The notes: generated from the letters alone by a model not told the origin. 64,000 bases of DNA from Sinomonas humi (GCF_000802235.1 NZ_JTDL01000079.1:121230-185229), one strand, 5' to 3'; positions 8,321 to 18,310 are shown, counted from the first letter of the stretch. A program made the numbers and translations.

Positions 8321-9211
8321 ATGATCGAGTTGTCGCGAAGAAGCGTCTTGAGAAGTGCAGGAGTGGCCGCCCTTGGAGCATCCTTGGCTGGCTGGGCCAG
8401 TGGGTGTTCGAGCGTTCCTTCAGGGGGACCGGCAGCGTCGCCGAATGGAAACCTCCTGGACACCGCGAAGTCGCAGGGCTTTCTGCGGGTCGCCATCGCA
8501 AATGAACCGCCCTACACTCAGGTGAACACGGACGGCACAGTGAGCGGCTGTGAGCCTGACGTGCTGAGGGCGGTGTGCCAGCGGATGGGCATCAAGGACA
8601 TTCAGGGTGTTGTCACCCCCTACGCCTCGATGATCCCCGGGCTCAACGCGAACCGCTGGGATGTCATTGCCGCAGGGCTCTTCATGAAGCAGCCGCGCTG
8701 TGGCCAGGTGGACTATTCGGAGCCCGTCATCGTCTCGACCGAGTCCTTCGCCACCCCGAAGGGCAATCCCAAGGGCATTACGTCTATTGCCGCGGTCACG
8801 TCGAACTCTGGCCTCAAGATCGCGGTGCTTCCAGGCGGGTTCGAAGAGGGCATCCTCAAGACGGCCAAGGTTCCGGATTCGCAGCAGGTCAAGGTAAGCG
8901 ACGGCCGCAGCGGAATCGAGGCAGTGAAGGCGAACCGTGCGGATGCCTTCCTGCTCCCGACGCTCTCCCTTCGTGCGCTCGCGAAGGATGACGCGGGCTT
9001 CGAGGTCACGGCCCCGCTTAAAGACGCCCCTCGCACGGGCTCGGGTGCCGCCTTCAGGAAGACCGACGCTTCATTCCACGACGCCTACAACAAGGAGCTT
9101 GCGGCGTTCAAGCAGACGAGCCAGTTCGCCGACATCCTCAACAAGTGGGGCTTTGACCCGACCGTCGTCCAAGGCGTGACGGCGCAGGAACTATGCCAGA
9201 CCGCAGGATGA
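8321..9211 (+). CDS. ehuB: Ectoine/hydroxyectoine ABC transporter substrate-binding protein
   Basis: A 296-residue extracytoplasmic binding protein. The N-terminus carries a twin-arginine motif (SRRSVLRSAG) and a lipobox ending in ASGC, so it is probably a Tat-exported lipoprotein. The family-3 binding fold follows. Several stretches match what is known of EhuB: MIPGLNANRWDVIAAGLF, GNPKGI, and the C-terminal TAQELC. EhuB captures ectoine or 5-hydroxyectoine and delivers it to the EhuCD channel. A good AAGGGA ribosome-binding site precedes the ATG. It is the first gene of ehuBCDA behind operator 4. Assignment is by recalled family features and not by a search. Confidence 0.83.
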   Translation: MIELSRRSVLRSAGVAALGASLAGWASGCSSVPSGGPAASPNGNLLDTAKSQGFLRVAIANEPPYTQVNTDGTVSGCEPDVLRAVCQRMGIKDIQGVVTPYASMIPGLNANRWDVIAAGLFMKQPRCGQVDYSEPVIVSTESFATPKGNPKGITSIAAVTSNSGLKIAVLPGGFEEGILKTAKVPDSQQVKVSDGRSGIEAVKANRADAFLLPTLSLRALAKDDAGFEVTAPLKDAPRTGSGAAFRKTDASFHDAYNKELAAFKQTSQFADILNKWGFDPTVVQGVTAQELCQTAG

Positions 9212-9244
9212 TCCCGGCCAGCACGCGGACGATCGGAGGCTCCC

Positions 9245-9943
9245 ATGTCTGCAGTCGTTGAGTACTGGCCGCTGCTCTGGCAGGGGATGTGGACGACCGT
9301 CCTCGTCACGGCTCTCGGCGGAGTCGTGTGCGTTCTGGTCGCTTTCACGGCGGGGCTTGGACGCCTCTCGACCCACTGGTTCTTCCGGGTGCCGGCAGCA
9401 GTCTTCGTCGAGGTATTCCGCGGGACGTCGCTGCTCGTCCAGATGTTCTGGTTCTTCTTCGCACTCCCGTTCTTCGGGATCCAGCTCTACCCGATGACGG
9501 CAGCTGTCCTTGCCCTCGGCTTCAACGAGGGGGCCTACGCGGCGGAAGTGGTGCGGGGCGCAATTGCAAGCCGTCCCAAGGGGCAGACGGAGGCCTGCAC
9601 CGCTCTGGGCATGGGCCCGGCGCTCCGCCTTCGCCGGGTCATCATCCCGCAGGCGATCCCGGCGATGCTCCCGCCCTTCGGGAACGTCATGGTCGACCTG
9701 TTGAAGAACACCTCGCTCGTCTCGCTCGTCACGGTCGCGGACCTCACGTTCCGTGCCCAGATGATCCGGAACACGACGGGCCAGACGACGGCGGTCTTCC
9801 TCACCATTCTGGTGATGTACTTCGTGCTCTCGTCGATTCTGACCCTGCTGACCGGCTTCCTTGAGCGGCGCTTCGCCCTTGACCGCAAGGCCAAGGCGGC
9901 CTGGCGGGCAGAGCGGCGGTTCATGAAGGCGGGGACGGCATGA
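9245..9943 (+). CDS. ehuC: Ectoine/hydroxyectoine ABC transporter permease EhuC
   Basis: A 232-residue amino-acid-type ABC permease of the HisMQ group with about five membrane helices. Features: FRGTSLLVQMFWFFFALPFFG near the N-terminus and the coupling (EAA) loop TEACTALGMGPALRLRRVIIPQA. It forms the membrane channel with EhuD. The ATG has GGAGG ten bases upstream, 33 bp after ehuB. Its end overlaps ehuD by 4 bp (ATGA). Confidence 0.85.
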   Translation: MSAVVEYWPLLWQGMWTTVLVTALGGVVCVLVAFTAGLGRLSTHWFFRVPAAVFVEVFRGTSLLVQMFWFFFALPFFGIQLYPMTAAVLALGFNEGAYAAEVVRGAIASRPKGQTEACTALGMGPALRLRRVIIPQAIPAMLPPFGNVMVDLLKNTSLVSLVTVADLTFRAQMIRNTTGQTTAVFLTILVMYFVLSSILTLLTGFLERRFALDRKAKAAWRAERRFMKAGTA

Positions 9944-10579
9944 TCTGGGACAACGCCTTCGCCGTCTCGATCATCCCGCAGCTGCTTCAGGGACTCGTCG
10001 TCACGGTCGAGATCACACTCCTGGGAACGCTCATCGCCGCACTCCTCGGCCTCGCACTCGCGATCCTGCGCCGTCTGGCGATCCCGGTTGTATCCCAAGT
10101 GGTCACGTTCGCCGTCGTCTTCATCCGTGGAACCCCGCTGCTTGTTCAGGCCTATTGCGCATTCTTCGTGCTGCCGGACTACGGGATCAGCGCCGATGCC
10201 TTCACCACAGGGGCGATCGTGATCGGGATCAACTACAGCGCGTACATGGCGGAGGTCTACCGCAGCGGGATCCAAGGCGTGCACATCGGGCAGTGGGAGG
10301 CCTGCACGGCGCTCGGGCTTCCCGCGACGAGGGTTTGGGGGCGCATCATTCTTCCCCAGGCTCTCAGGACCGTGGTTCCCATGTTGGGCAACTACCTCAT
10401 CCAGATGTTCAAGGACTCGGCGGTCCTTTCGGCCATCACAGTCGTGGAGTTGCTCGGGACGGCCCAGGCCATCGGGAGCTCGAACTTCCGCTACCTGGAA
10501 CCGCTCACGATCGCGGCCATCCTGTTCCTGATCATCAGCTACCCATCGTCACGTCTCGTCAACAGATTGGAGCGGCGTT

Positions 10580-10596
<17 letters not shown>
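9940..10596 (+). CDS. ehuD: Ectoine/hydroxyectoine ABC transporter permease EhuD
   Basis: A 218-residue paralogue of the preceding permease, with [22 protein letters not shown] and the EAA loop [23 protein letters not shown]. It pairs with EhuC. The ATGA overlap with ehuC and the 17-bp overlap with ehuA indicate one translationally coupled operon. Confidence 0.85.
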
Positions 10597-11410
<814 letters not shown>

Positions 11411-11463
11411 TGCCCCATTCGGGCTGACGCCGGCGCCCCATTCGCGCTGACGCCGGCGCCCCA
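11411..11463. repeat. Short tandem repeat after ehuA
   Basis: About two and a half copies of a 23-bp unit beginning GCCCCATTC and ending GACGCCGGC follow the ehuA stop codon immediately. The function is unknown. It resembles the other short tandem arrays in this window in lying just behind a gene end. Confidence 0.6.
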
Positions 11464-11478
11464 TCTCAGGAGGAGCAG

Positions 11479-11526
11479 AGGGACAGGAAGAGCGGTGGCC
11501 GATCGACCACCGCTCTTCCTGTCCCT
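11479..11526. terminator. Long hairpin, probable terminator between convergent operons
   Basis: A perfect 20-bp stem (11479-11498 with 11507-11526) has an 8-nt loop. No clear T run follows on either strand, so it may act as a bidirectional RNA end or as a 3' stabilising structure. Confidence 0.65.
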
Positions 11527-11553
11527 AGCCCCCGTCTGGCCGCTACGCACGCC

Positions 11554-11647
11554 GGACTCTCACCAGCTTCTAGCTGACCCGGCCAGCGTGGCGGAACGGA
11601 ACCGCAGCGAGTCGTGCCGTGAATGGCTTGGAAACTGGTGAGACTCC
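11554..11647. other. Inverted repeat of unknown role
   Basis: Arms 11554-11566 and 11635-11647 pair at 12 of 13 positions across a 68-nt interval. The interval and its flanks are GC-rich and lie between convergent genes; no gene was seen. Confidence 0.45.
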
Positions 11648-11713
11648 AACAGCGGGGCCGCGCGACTGATCCCGGCAGTTATCGGAGGGAGCTAATGTCC
11701 GTGCCGGAGGCCT

Positions 11714-12904
11714 CTACTGATCAGGCCTGTGCCGGAGGCACAAGAGCGCGTAGGCCCTCGCCGCCGTCACGAGCTCGGAGATGCTGACCGATTCGTTGAC
11801 CTGATGGGCTTGGTCGTTGAGACCGCCGGGGCCCATCACAATCGTCGGTACGCCGAAGTCGCGAGCGATGAAGCCGCCGTCGCACGCCGCCGTCCAGCCA
11901 CCGATGCCGCTTTCGAAGCCGCAATCGGCGAGGGCGGCCACGGCATCCCTGACAAGCGGATGGTCCTCGGCTGTCCGGAACCCGGGCATCTCCATGGAGA
12001 CCCAAGCGCTCACAGAGATCCCGTCCCTTGAGATGCCCGCATCGATGATCCGCTGCTGGAGCGCCGCGAGGATGGCGCCGGCGTCGTCGTCGGGCATGAG
12101 CCGCCGGTCTAGCGAGACGGTGCATTCGCCCGCCACCATCGAGGTGCCGCTCCCGCCGCGAATAAGGCCGACGTTCCAGCTGCCCGCACCCAGGAGGGGG
12201 TCCTGGTGCATCTGCAGTTCGCGGTGGTCTTCCCTCAGGAGCTCGATGATTCGCGCGGCGGCATCGATCGCATTCCGGCCATCCGCGGGGCGCCCCGAGT
12301 GAGCGGACTTTCCTTGAATCGCCAACTCGATGTAGCTGTCTCCGCGGCAGCCGATCACTGTCCCGAGGTCGGTCGGCTCCGCGACGATGCAGCCCGAGAA
12401 ATTCGCGTCACCGGCGTGGACGCGTGTGTACTCGCGGATCCCGATGCCGAGGTCCTCCTCGTCGACGGTGCACGCAAACATGACCGCACCGGGCAGCTCA
12501 ACCCCTGCCTCCTTGAGCGCCTTGAGCGCCACAGCAACGGCGGCTAGCCCGCCCTTCATGTCCGTGGAGCCGCGGCCGTAGAGCCTGCCGTCGCGCTCGT
12601 ATGGCTCGAACGGCGGGTGTTCCCAGCCGTCGCCGGCGGGAACGACGTCGGAATGCCCGAGGAACAGCAGGCCGGGGCTGCTTCCTCCGGGCAGGACGGC
12701 GGTGAAGTTCGGGCGTTCGGGCGCGACGGATTCAGTCGCGGTGACCAGGCCCGCACCGAGGCAGAAGGCCTCGAGCACCTTCACCGTGGCATCCTCGGTT
12801 CCCCCGGGATTCTCGCCAGCGGCGGCGATGAGGGCGGCGGTGAGCGAGACGAGATCCGCTTCGGTGATCAGTTCGAGGACGTCGTCCTCGAACGAAGTGT
12901 TCAC
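11714..12904 (-). CDS. M20 family metallopeptidase/deacylase (ArgE/DapE/ACY1 type)
   Basis: A 396-residue M20 enzyme. The first metal-binding motif is LFLGHSDVVPAGDGWEHPPF, the bridging Asp lies in DMKGG and the catalytic Glu pair in CTVDEEDLG. A dimerisation (lid) domain follows (about 180-290). The GTG start overlaps the aminotransferase stop (GTGA), so translation is coupled; longer upstream openings of the frame run inside the neighbour and are rejected. Relatives remove acyl groups from N-acyl amino acids. Between the ectoine-hydrolase-like protein and the aminotransferase in the same operon it fits an N-acetyl-diaminobutyrate deacetylase. The described enzyme for that step (EutE/DoeB) is of a different family, so this is inference. 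Confidence 0.87.
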   Translation of the reverse strand: MNTSFEDDVLELITEADLVSLTAALIAAAGENPGGTEDATVKVLEAFCLGAGLVTATESVAPERPNFTAVLPGGSSPGLLFLGHSDVVPAGDGWEHPPFEPYERDGRLYGRGSTDMKGGLAAVAVALKALKEAGVELPGAVMFACTVDEEDLGIGIREYTRVHAGDANFSGCIVAEPTDLGTVIGCRGDSYIELAIQGKSAHSGRPADGRNAIDAAARIIELLREDHRELQMHQDPLLGAGSWNVGLIRGGSGTSMVAGECTVSLDRRLMPDDDAGAILAALQQRIIDAGISRDGISVSAWVSMEMPGFRTAEDHPLVRDAVAALADCGFESGIGGWTAACDGGFIARDFGVPTIVMGPGGLNDQAHQVNESVSISELVTAARAYALLCLRHRPDQ

Positions 12905-14154
12905 GCGCACGTACCGCCCTCCAGCCGCGCAAGCTCGATGTCCATGGCTCGGCGGAGCCGTTGGATCCCTTGATCGGTCCGCTCGGGGGTGCTCGTGGCG
13001 AAGCAGAGCCGCAGGGCGTCGTCGAACCTGCCCTCTGCCGAGAGTGCAGGCCCCGGGATGAACGCGACGCCCTCGGCGAGGCCGGTCTCGAACAGCCGGC
13101 GTGTTGAGATCTGCGCGTCGGCTCCCTGGAGGGTGAGCCAGAGGAAGAAGCCGCCTTCCGGGTTCGTCGTCGTGACGCGCTCGCCCAGATGCTGGCGGAT
13201 GCTGGACTGCATGGCGTCCCGCCGCCGTCGGTATTCGGCGCGGAGATCGCCCAAGTGGGTGTCGAGCCGCCCACGCCGGATGAACTCGGCAACGATGTGC
13301 TGCGCCGGGACGTTCGTGCACGTGTCCATGGCCTGCTTGGCGTTGATGACGAGCTGCCGCAATGCGGGGTGAGTGTCGACCCATCCCACTCGGAGCCCCG
13401 GCGCGAGAATCTTGGAGAAGGTGCGGACGGAGAACAGCAGGGGGTCGCCCGGGCTGAGCGCCTGAAGGCTCGGGAGGTCCTCGCCTTCGAAGCGGAGGAG
13501 GCCGTAGGGGTCATCGTCGATGATGACGGCGTTCCACTCGTGGGCGAGCTCAAGCAGCAGTTCGCGGCGCTCGAGGGAGAGCGTAGTCCCGGACGGGTTC
13601 TGGAAGTTCGGGATGGTGTAGATGGCCTTGGGCGTCCTGCCCGTGGCGGCAACCAGTTCGGGAAGGGCCTCGACGACGAGTCCGTTCTCGTCGAGCGGAG
13701 CCTCGAGGAGCTGGGCCCCGTAGCTCAGCGCGGTCGCGCTGCCGTTGGTGTAGGTAGGGCTTTCGACGATGACCAGGTCGCCGGGGTTGATGAAGATCTT
13801 GCAGGCGAGGTCGAGCCCCTGCATTCCGCCCGCGGTGATGGTCACTCGGTCTTCGTCGGTGGGATCGCTCGTCGTTGAGAGATATTCGACCAGCGCGCTG
13901 AGAAGCCGGGGTTCCCCTTCCGTCGCGCCGTACGTGAAGGTGTCGTGGCCCATCACCGTGTCCGCGATCTCCCGGAACTCCTCGAGCGGGACAGCCTCAT
14001 TGGCGGGCGATCCCATCGCGAAGCGGACGATGTCGTGCTTCATCGAAGCAAGGAGGGAGGTGCTCGAGTCGATGACGGAGCCAACCAGGCTTCCGGCGCG
14101 TTCGGCGAGGGGGAGGCCTTCGCGGGAGAGCAGTGCGAGGTTCTCGGTGGACAT
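12901..14154 (-). CDS. PLP-dependent aminotransferase (class I/II)
   Basis: A 417-residue fold-type I aminotransferase of the 2-aminoadipate/MocR-catalytic-domain type, without a GntR DNA-binding domain. Features: YGATEGEPRLLSALVEYL at the N-terminus, AGGMQGLDLACKIF, the PNFQNPSG asparagine motif, IIDDDPYG, and the PLP lysine in VRTFSKILAPGLRVGWV. It moves an amino group from an amino acid to a keto acid, likely in the cytoplasm. It sits in the middle of the three-gene operon and would convert diaminobutyrate to aspartate semialdehyde if the ectoine assignment is right (compare Atf/DoeD). Its start is 3 bp after the stop of the upstream gene. Confidence 0.87.
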   Translation of the reverse strand: MSTENLALLSREGLPLAERAGSLVGSVIDSSTSLLASMKHDIVRFAMGSPANEAVPLEEFREIADTVMGHDTFTYGATEGEPRLLSALVEYLSTTSDPTDEDRVTITAGGMQGLDLACKIFINPGDLVIVESPTYTNGSATALSYGAQLLEAPLDENGLVVEALPELVAATGRTPKAIYTIPNFQNPSGTTLSLERRELLLELAHEWNAVIIDDDPYGLLRFEGEDLPSLQALSPGDPLLFSVRTFSKILAPGLRVGWVDTHPALRQLVINAKQAMDTCTNVPAQHIVAEFIRRGRLDTHLGDLRAEYRRRRDAMQSSIRQHLGERVTTTNPEGGFFLWLTLQGADAQISTRRLFETGLAEGVAFIPGPALSAEGRFDDALRLCFATSTPERTDQGIQRLRRAMDIELARLEGGTCA

Positions 14155-14157
14155 GGC

Positions 14158-15339
14158 TCACCGTCCTTTCTGGATGAGTTCGCGCGGGAAGCTCGTGAGG
14201 ACTTCCGCGCCGCTGGGCGCGACCCGGATCGATTCCGAGAGCTCGTAGCCGTAATGGTCCATCCACATCCCGCCGATCAGGTGGAAGGTCATGTTCTCGG
14301 CGAGGACGGTCTCGTCCTCGCTGCGGATCGAGATCGTGCGCTCGCCCCAGTCGGGCGGGTAGCCGACGCCGATCGAGTAGCCGATGCGGGAGGGCTTCTC
14401 GAGGCCGTACTTGGCGAGGGTCTTGTTCCAAGCGTGTGCGAGGTCCCGCACGGCGACGCCGGGGCGGACGGAGTCGATGACGGTGTCGAGGCCCTCGGCC
14501 ACCACGTCTGCGAGCGAGGACAGGCGCTCTGGAGCCTTGCCGAGCGAGATGGTGCGCGCGAGAGGGGCGTGGTAGCGCTGGTGTGCGCCGGCAAGCTCGA
14601 CGACGACGGCCTGCCCGGCTTCGAAGCGATCCTCGCTCCACGTCAGATGAGGAGTGTCCGCGGCCTCTCCCGTGGGCAGCATGGGGACAATCGCCGGATA
14701 GTCGCCGCCCACGCCGTCACTTCCAGAGATCTGGGCATGGCTGATAGCGGCCGCGGCGTCGCACTGCCGGGTCCCGACGTCGATCGTTTCGACAGCGGCC
14801 TGCATGGCTGCGCCGCAGACGCTCGCTGCTTTCCGCATGAGTTCGATCTCGGCAGGGGACTTCACGGAGCGGACCCAGTTGACCAGCTCGAAGCTGTCGA
14901 CGAACGTCCATTCGGGAAGGGCATGGACGAGTGCCCGGTAGGCCTTGGGAGAGAAGAAATGCGAGTCCATCTCGAGCCCCACACAGCCTCCTGATGCGCC
15001 CGCGACGAGCCCCCGCTCTCGAAGCGAGAACGCGACCCAGTCGAAGGGGTGAACGGTGGGGCGATGGACGTACTGTTCCGGGTACCCGACGATGCACTCC
15101 TGGGGCAGCCAGGCCGTGCGGAAGGCTCCGCCAGCATCCATCGCACGCGTGAACAGCACCATCGGACCCTCAGCCGGAACGAAGACGAGCTGGGGAGTGT
15201 AGAAGGACCACGCGTTGTAGCCGGTCAGGTAGTAGAGATTGGCCGGATCGGTGACCAGCAGGGCGGAGAGCCCTTGGCGCGCCATCCGCTCGCGCACCTT
15301 CGAGAGCCGGGTGCCATATTCCCCTTCAGCAAACAACAC
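14158..15339 (-). CDS. doeA: Ectoine hydrolase-like M24 family protein (DoeA/EutD type)
   Basis: A 393-residue M24-fold protein. Several stretches match what I recall of ectoine hydrolase: TGYNAWSFYTPQ, IVGYPEQYVH, GGDYPAIVPMLPTG, PHLTWSED, and GYPPDWGERTISIRS. Ectoine hydrolase opens the pyrimidine ring to N-acetyl-diaminobutyrate. The metal-ligand Asp residues of true aminopeptidases are replaced (VELAGAHQRYHAPLART), while the active-site-type His in MTFHLIG remains. The GTG start at 15339 is chosen because it has GGAGG six bases upstream; an ATG 63 bp further upstream would run through operator 5 and lacks a binding site. First gene of the operon with the aminotransferase and M20 deacylase. 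Confidence 0.83.
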   Translation of the reverse strand: MLFAEGEYGTRLSKVRERMARQGLSALLVTDPANLYYLTGYNAWSFYTPQLVFVPAEGPMVLFTRAMDAGGAFRTAWLPQECIVGYPEQYVHRPTVHPFDWVAFSLRERGLVAGASGGCVGLEMDSHFFSPKAYRALVHALPEWTFVDSFELVNWVRSVKSPAEIELMRKAASVCGAAMQAAVETIDVGTRQCDAAAAISHAQISGSDGVGGDYPAIVPMLPTGEAADTPHLTWSEDRFEAGQAVVVELAGAHQRYHAPLARTISLGKAPERLSSLADVVAEGLDTVIDSVRPGVAVRDLAHAWNKTLAKYGLEKPSRIGYSIGVGYPPDWGERTISIRSEDETVLAENMTFHLIGGMWMDHYGYELSESIRVAPSGAEVLTSFPRELIQKGR

Positions 15340-15363
15340 GGTGCCTCCGATAGACGTCTTTTC

Positions 15364-15385
15364 GTTCCTTTGTTGACAATCTACC
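15364..15385 (-). promoter_or_regulatory. GntR operator 5 before the ectoine hydrolase operon
   Basis: TTTGTTGACAAT (15369-15380, one mismatch to the core palindrome) followed by CTAC lies 30 bp upstream of the GTG start. It is the weakest of the five copies but is placed correctly for repression. Confidence 0.6.
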
Positions 15386-15492
15386 GGCGTGACGGGACTC
15401 ACACAAATCTGCTGCCCATGGCGCAGCGATTGGCAGTTGAGGGGCGGATCGCTACGCCACCGCAGTCACTTTCGGGGCGGCCGAAGCTGGGT

Positions 15493-16605
15493 TCAAGGGA
15501 GGATCGAGACCTTGACCGAACCTCCCGTCGGGTTCCCGACCAGATTGATCGCGTCGAGGAATCCCTCCAGGAAGAACTGGTGGCTGCAGATCTCGTCCAT
15601 CGGCAGAGCGCCTGATTCGAGGAGTTTCAGGGCTGCGGGCCAGCAGTGGGGGCCGAGATGGGCTCCGAGGACGTTGAGCTCCTTGTCGTCCCCGATGATG
15701 GACCAGTCGACGGTCGCTTCGGACCGGAAGACGGAATACTCGACGTACGTGCCGAGCTTGCGGAGGATGTTCAGTCCTTGGGGCACTGCGGAGGGGTGGC
15801 CGGTTGCCTCAAGATAGACGTCGGCCCCATAGCCCTCGGTCAGGTCTTTGACGATCTGTATGGCATCCTGATTCGAGATGTTGATGGTCACGTCGGCGCC
15901 GCACTTCTTCGCGAGGGCGAGTTTCTCGTCGGCCATGTCGAGGGCGACCACCGTAGCGGCGTTCTTGGCGCGGGCTCCTGCGATCATCCCCAAGCCGATT
16001 GGGCCGCACCCGGCGACGACGACGACGTCCTCGAACTTGATGTCGGCGCGTTCGACTGCGTGGAGGGCGCAGGAGAGGGGTTCGGCAAAGGCGGCGTGAT
16101 GAGCAGGAAGGCTCGACGGCGCCGCGTGGACGCGGGCCCGGGCCGGCACCAAGAGGTATTCCGCCATCGCACCGTTGAATCCGCGGAAGCCGAACATCTC
16201 GTGCGGGGCGCACATCCAGTACTGCCCCCGGCGGCAGTACCTGCATTCCTCGCACGGAACAATCTGCTCGCACACGATGCGTTCGCCCAGGGATAGGCGG
16301 CGCCGTGAGAGCTCTTCCTCGCTTCCTGCCACGACGATGCCGACGAATTCATGTCCGGGAATTATTCCGGTCTCCGCCCAGGAAGGGCGGTTCTCGTCGC
16401 CCCAGAACTTGGCGGCCCCGTGATAGCACTTGACATCGCTCGCACACACGCCGACGGCTTCGACTCGGATGAGGAGCTCGTTCTGGCCGGGGCGCGGGAC
16501 CGGGACCTGTTCGAGGGTGTAATTCTCAGGCCCGTGGCAGACGACGGCGCGCATCGTCGTCGGCAGTGCTCCGCTGGTGTCGACACCTTCAGCAAGACTT
16601 GTCAT
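15493..16605 (-). CDS. eltD: Zinc-dependent erythritol/L-threitol dehydrogenase-like protein
   Basis: A 370-residue medium-chain zinc alcohol dehydrogenase. The catalytic-zinc residues fall in GVCASDVKCYHG and IPGHEFVG, the structural-zinc cysteines in CEECRYCRRGQYWMC, and the NAD fold in VVVVAGCGPIGLGMIAG. The stretch KCYHGAAKFWGDENRPSWAE and GAHLGPHCWPAA resemble the erythritol/L-threitol dehydrogenase EltD described from Mycolicibacterium. It would oxidise a tetritol to erythrulose. It is the last gene of the leftward operon, 49 bp after the DeoR gene, with kinase and isomerases for a four-carbon sugar upstream, which supports the assignment. Confidence 0.8.
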   Translation of the reverse strand: MTSLAEGVDTSGALPTTMRAVVCHGPENYTLEQVPVPRPGQNELLIRVEAVGVCASDVKCYHGAAKFWGDENRPSWAETGIIPGHEFVGIVVAGSEEELSRRRLSLGERIVCEQIVPCEECRYCRRGQYWMCAPHEMFGFRGFNGAMAEYLLVPARARVHAAPSSLPAHHAAFAEPLSCALHAVERADIKFEDVVVVAGCGPIGLGMIAGARAKNAATVVALDMADEKLALAKKCGADVTINISNQDAIQIVKDLTEGYGADVYLEATGHPSAVPQGLNILRKLGTYVEYSVFRSEATVDWSIIGDDKELNVLGAHLGPHCWPAALKLLESGALPMDEICSHQFFLEGFLDAINLVGNPTGGSVKVSILP

Positions 16606-16654
16606 TCTGTTTCGTTTCCTTTCGAATCAAGCCTGTTGATCGTGCTGGCTGCAG

Positions 16655-17473
16655 TTATTGCCTGTGGTTTCGCCGGGCGACCAGAACATGGACTCCCTTG
16701 TCCCGCAGCCGCGCAATGTGCTCCCTGTCTGTGCCGGCGTCGACGATGATGGCGTCGAAACGCTCGAGGGACAGCATTGCGTGGAGGGCGCGCTTCTCGA
16801 ATTTGGTGTGGTCCGCGAGCAGAATTCGCTTGGCGGCGGCGTCGAACATCGCGCGCTTTACATCTACCGTTTCCTGGGTCTGATGGAAGGCGATGTCGTC
16901 GGTGATCGCGGATGTAGACATGATCAGGAGATCCGCGCGGAGCGAGGAGATGGCCTCGATGGTCATGCGCCCCATGAAGGCGCTGCACCAGTTGTAGTAC
17001 TGACCGCCGAGCGCGAGCAGGGAAATCCCTTTGGTCCCACGGAGATCGTTGACGATGGTGAGGGTATTCGTGATTACCGTCAGCGGAGCTCGGTCCTTCA
17101 GGTGTGGCACAACATGCAGAGTGGTGGTCGAATCGTCGAGCATGATTGCTTGGCCCGGCTCGATGAATTCCAGCGCCGCGTGGGCGATGGCCTCCTTCTC
17201 GGTGAGCTGCCTGCTCGAACGGTAGACGTCGCTTGACTCGACCAACGCGGTCGAGAGGGCCGTCGCGACTCCTCTGTTCTTCCGGATGAGGCCCCGATTC
17301 TCCAGTTCGTCGAGGTCGCGATGGACGGTCATCACACTGATGCCGAAGCGCTCTGCCAGTTGTTCGATGCGGATAGCGCCTTCCGCCATGACGGCGTCGC
17401 TGATCGCCCGCTGGCGCTGCAATTGCCGGCTCTGACGTACGGCCGTCGAGGACTCGTCCGGTTTCAGCGTCAT
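16655..17473 (-). CDS. DeoR/GlpR family transcriptional regulator
   Basis: A 272-residue regulator. The N-terminal helix-turn-helix (about 20-75) reads IEQLAERFGISVMTVHRDLDEL, with a glycine/arginine wing after it. The C-terminal DeoRC sugar-phosphate-sensing domain shows MLDDSTTTLHVVPHL, ITNTLTIVNDL, and the closing ILLADHTKFEKRA. It probably represses the tetritol operon in which it lies and senses a phosphorylated intermediate. It follows the TIM-like gene by 9 bp. Confidence 0.9.
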   Translation of the reverse strand: MTLKPDESSTAVRQSRQLQRQRAISDAVMAEGAIRIEQLAERFGISVMTVHRDLDELENRGLIRKNRGVATALSTALVESSDVYRSSRQLTEKEAIAHAALEFIEPGQAIMLDDSTTTLHVVPHLKDRAPLTVITNTLTIVNDLRGTKGISLLALGGQYYNWCSAFMGRMTIEAISSLRADLLIMSTSAITDDIAFHQTQETVDVKRAMFDAAAKRILLADHTKFEKRALHAMLSLERFDAIIVDAGTDREHIARLRDKGVHVLVARRNHRQ

Positions 17474-17482
17474 CTTGTCTCC

Positions 17483-18310
17483 TCACCCAGTTCTGAGCTG
17501 AGAATCACGCAACGCGGCAGCCTCGTCAAGAATGAGCCCGAACCGGTGGGGATCGTGTGCGAATCGCCCGAGGAAGAGGCCGTCCGTCCTCTCTCGCAGT
17601 GTTGAAAGGGTTCCCGGCTGGGCGCTGCCGCCGTAGAGGACGGAGGAGGCTCCGACCCGCCCGTCAGCTTCGAGCACTTGCCTCAGCCTTTCAATCACGG
17701 TCCCCACCTGGTCGGCGTCGGCTGCCTCCGCCTGCCCGATTGCCCACCGGGGTTCGTAGGCGACGATAAGGTCGTGACCGCCGTCGGCCGCCGGAAGCTC
17801 CCTCGTCACGGCTTCGAGCTCGGCCGCCGTTTCGCGAGCCGCCGTCTCCGGGTCCGACTTCACCGTCTCGCCGACGCACAGGATTGGCGTCAAGCCATTC
17901 CTCAGCGCGGCAGCAAGCTTCCGCCGGACAATCTCGTCGTCGTCGCCGAACAGCGCGCGCCGCTCGGCGTGGCCAACTTCGGCGTAAGTGCACCCCACGG
18001 CACGAAGGTCCGTGCCGCTGACCGCTCCGGTGAATGCGCCCCGATCCTCCCAGAACAGGTCCTGCGCACCCACCCCTACGGGCGTGTCCCGGAGAGCCTC
18101 GACGACGCCGGGTACCGCGGGCAAGGAGGGCAGCACGAATAGGCGCACTCCTCCGTCCTTGAGCGCCGGATGCGTACGGACGATTCCTGCGACGGTCTTC
18201 GCCCACTGCACCGTGCTGTCGACGTCCAGATAGAGCTTGAAGCTCACCCCGAGGATGATCGGCCGGATAGCGTCCTGCGCCCCAGGAGACGGAGGAGCAG
18301 GCTCAGTCAC
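17483..18310 (-). CDS. lerI: Triose-phosphate isomerase family protein, probable L-erythrulose-1-phosphate isomerase
   Basis: A 275-residue TIM-barrel isomerase. The TIM catalytic residues are kept: Lys25 (GVSFKLYL), His114 (GHAERR) and Glu186 (AYEPRWAIG), and the phosphate loop reads LYGGSAQPG. It differs from housekeeping TIM, where the first motif is NWKMN. TIM-like enzymes of this sort (EryH, LerI) isomerise tetrulose phosphates. The GTG start overlaps the stop of the RpiB-like gene by 8 bp; a longer upstream opening of the frame would run backwards through that gene and is rejected. Paired with the RpiB-like protein it would take erythrulose phosphate towards erythrose 4-phosphate. Confidence 0.82.
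   Translation of the reverse strand: MTEPAPPSPGAQDAIRPIILGVSFKLYLDVDSTVQWAKTVAGIVRTHPALKDGGVRLFVLPSLPAVPGVVEALRDTPVGVGAQDLFWEDRGAFTGAVSGTDLRAVGCTYAEVGHAERRALFGDDDEIVRRKLAAALRNGLTPILCVGETVKSDPETAARETAAELEAVTRELPAADGGHDLIVAYEPRWAIGQAEAADADQVGTVIERLRQVLEADGRVGASSVLYGGSAQPGTLSTLRERTDGLFLGRFAHDPHRFGLILDEAAALRDSQLRTG

Noticed and set aside
11620..11690. Sequence GGAAACTGGTGAGACTCC resembling the core of a cobalamin riboswitch
   Set aside because: The closing AGCCAGGA-type segment is absent, the local fold would be a TTGGA/TCCAA hairpin, and no gene lies downstream on that strand.
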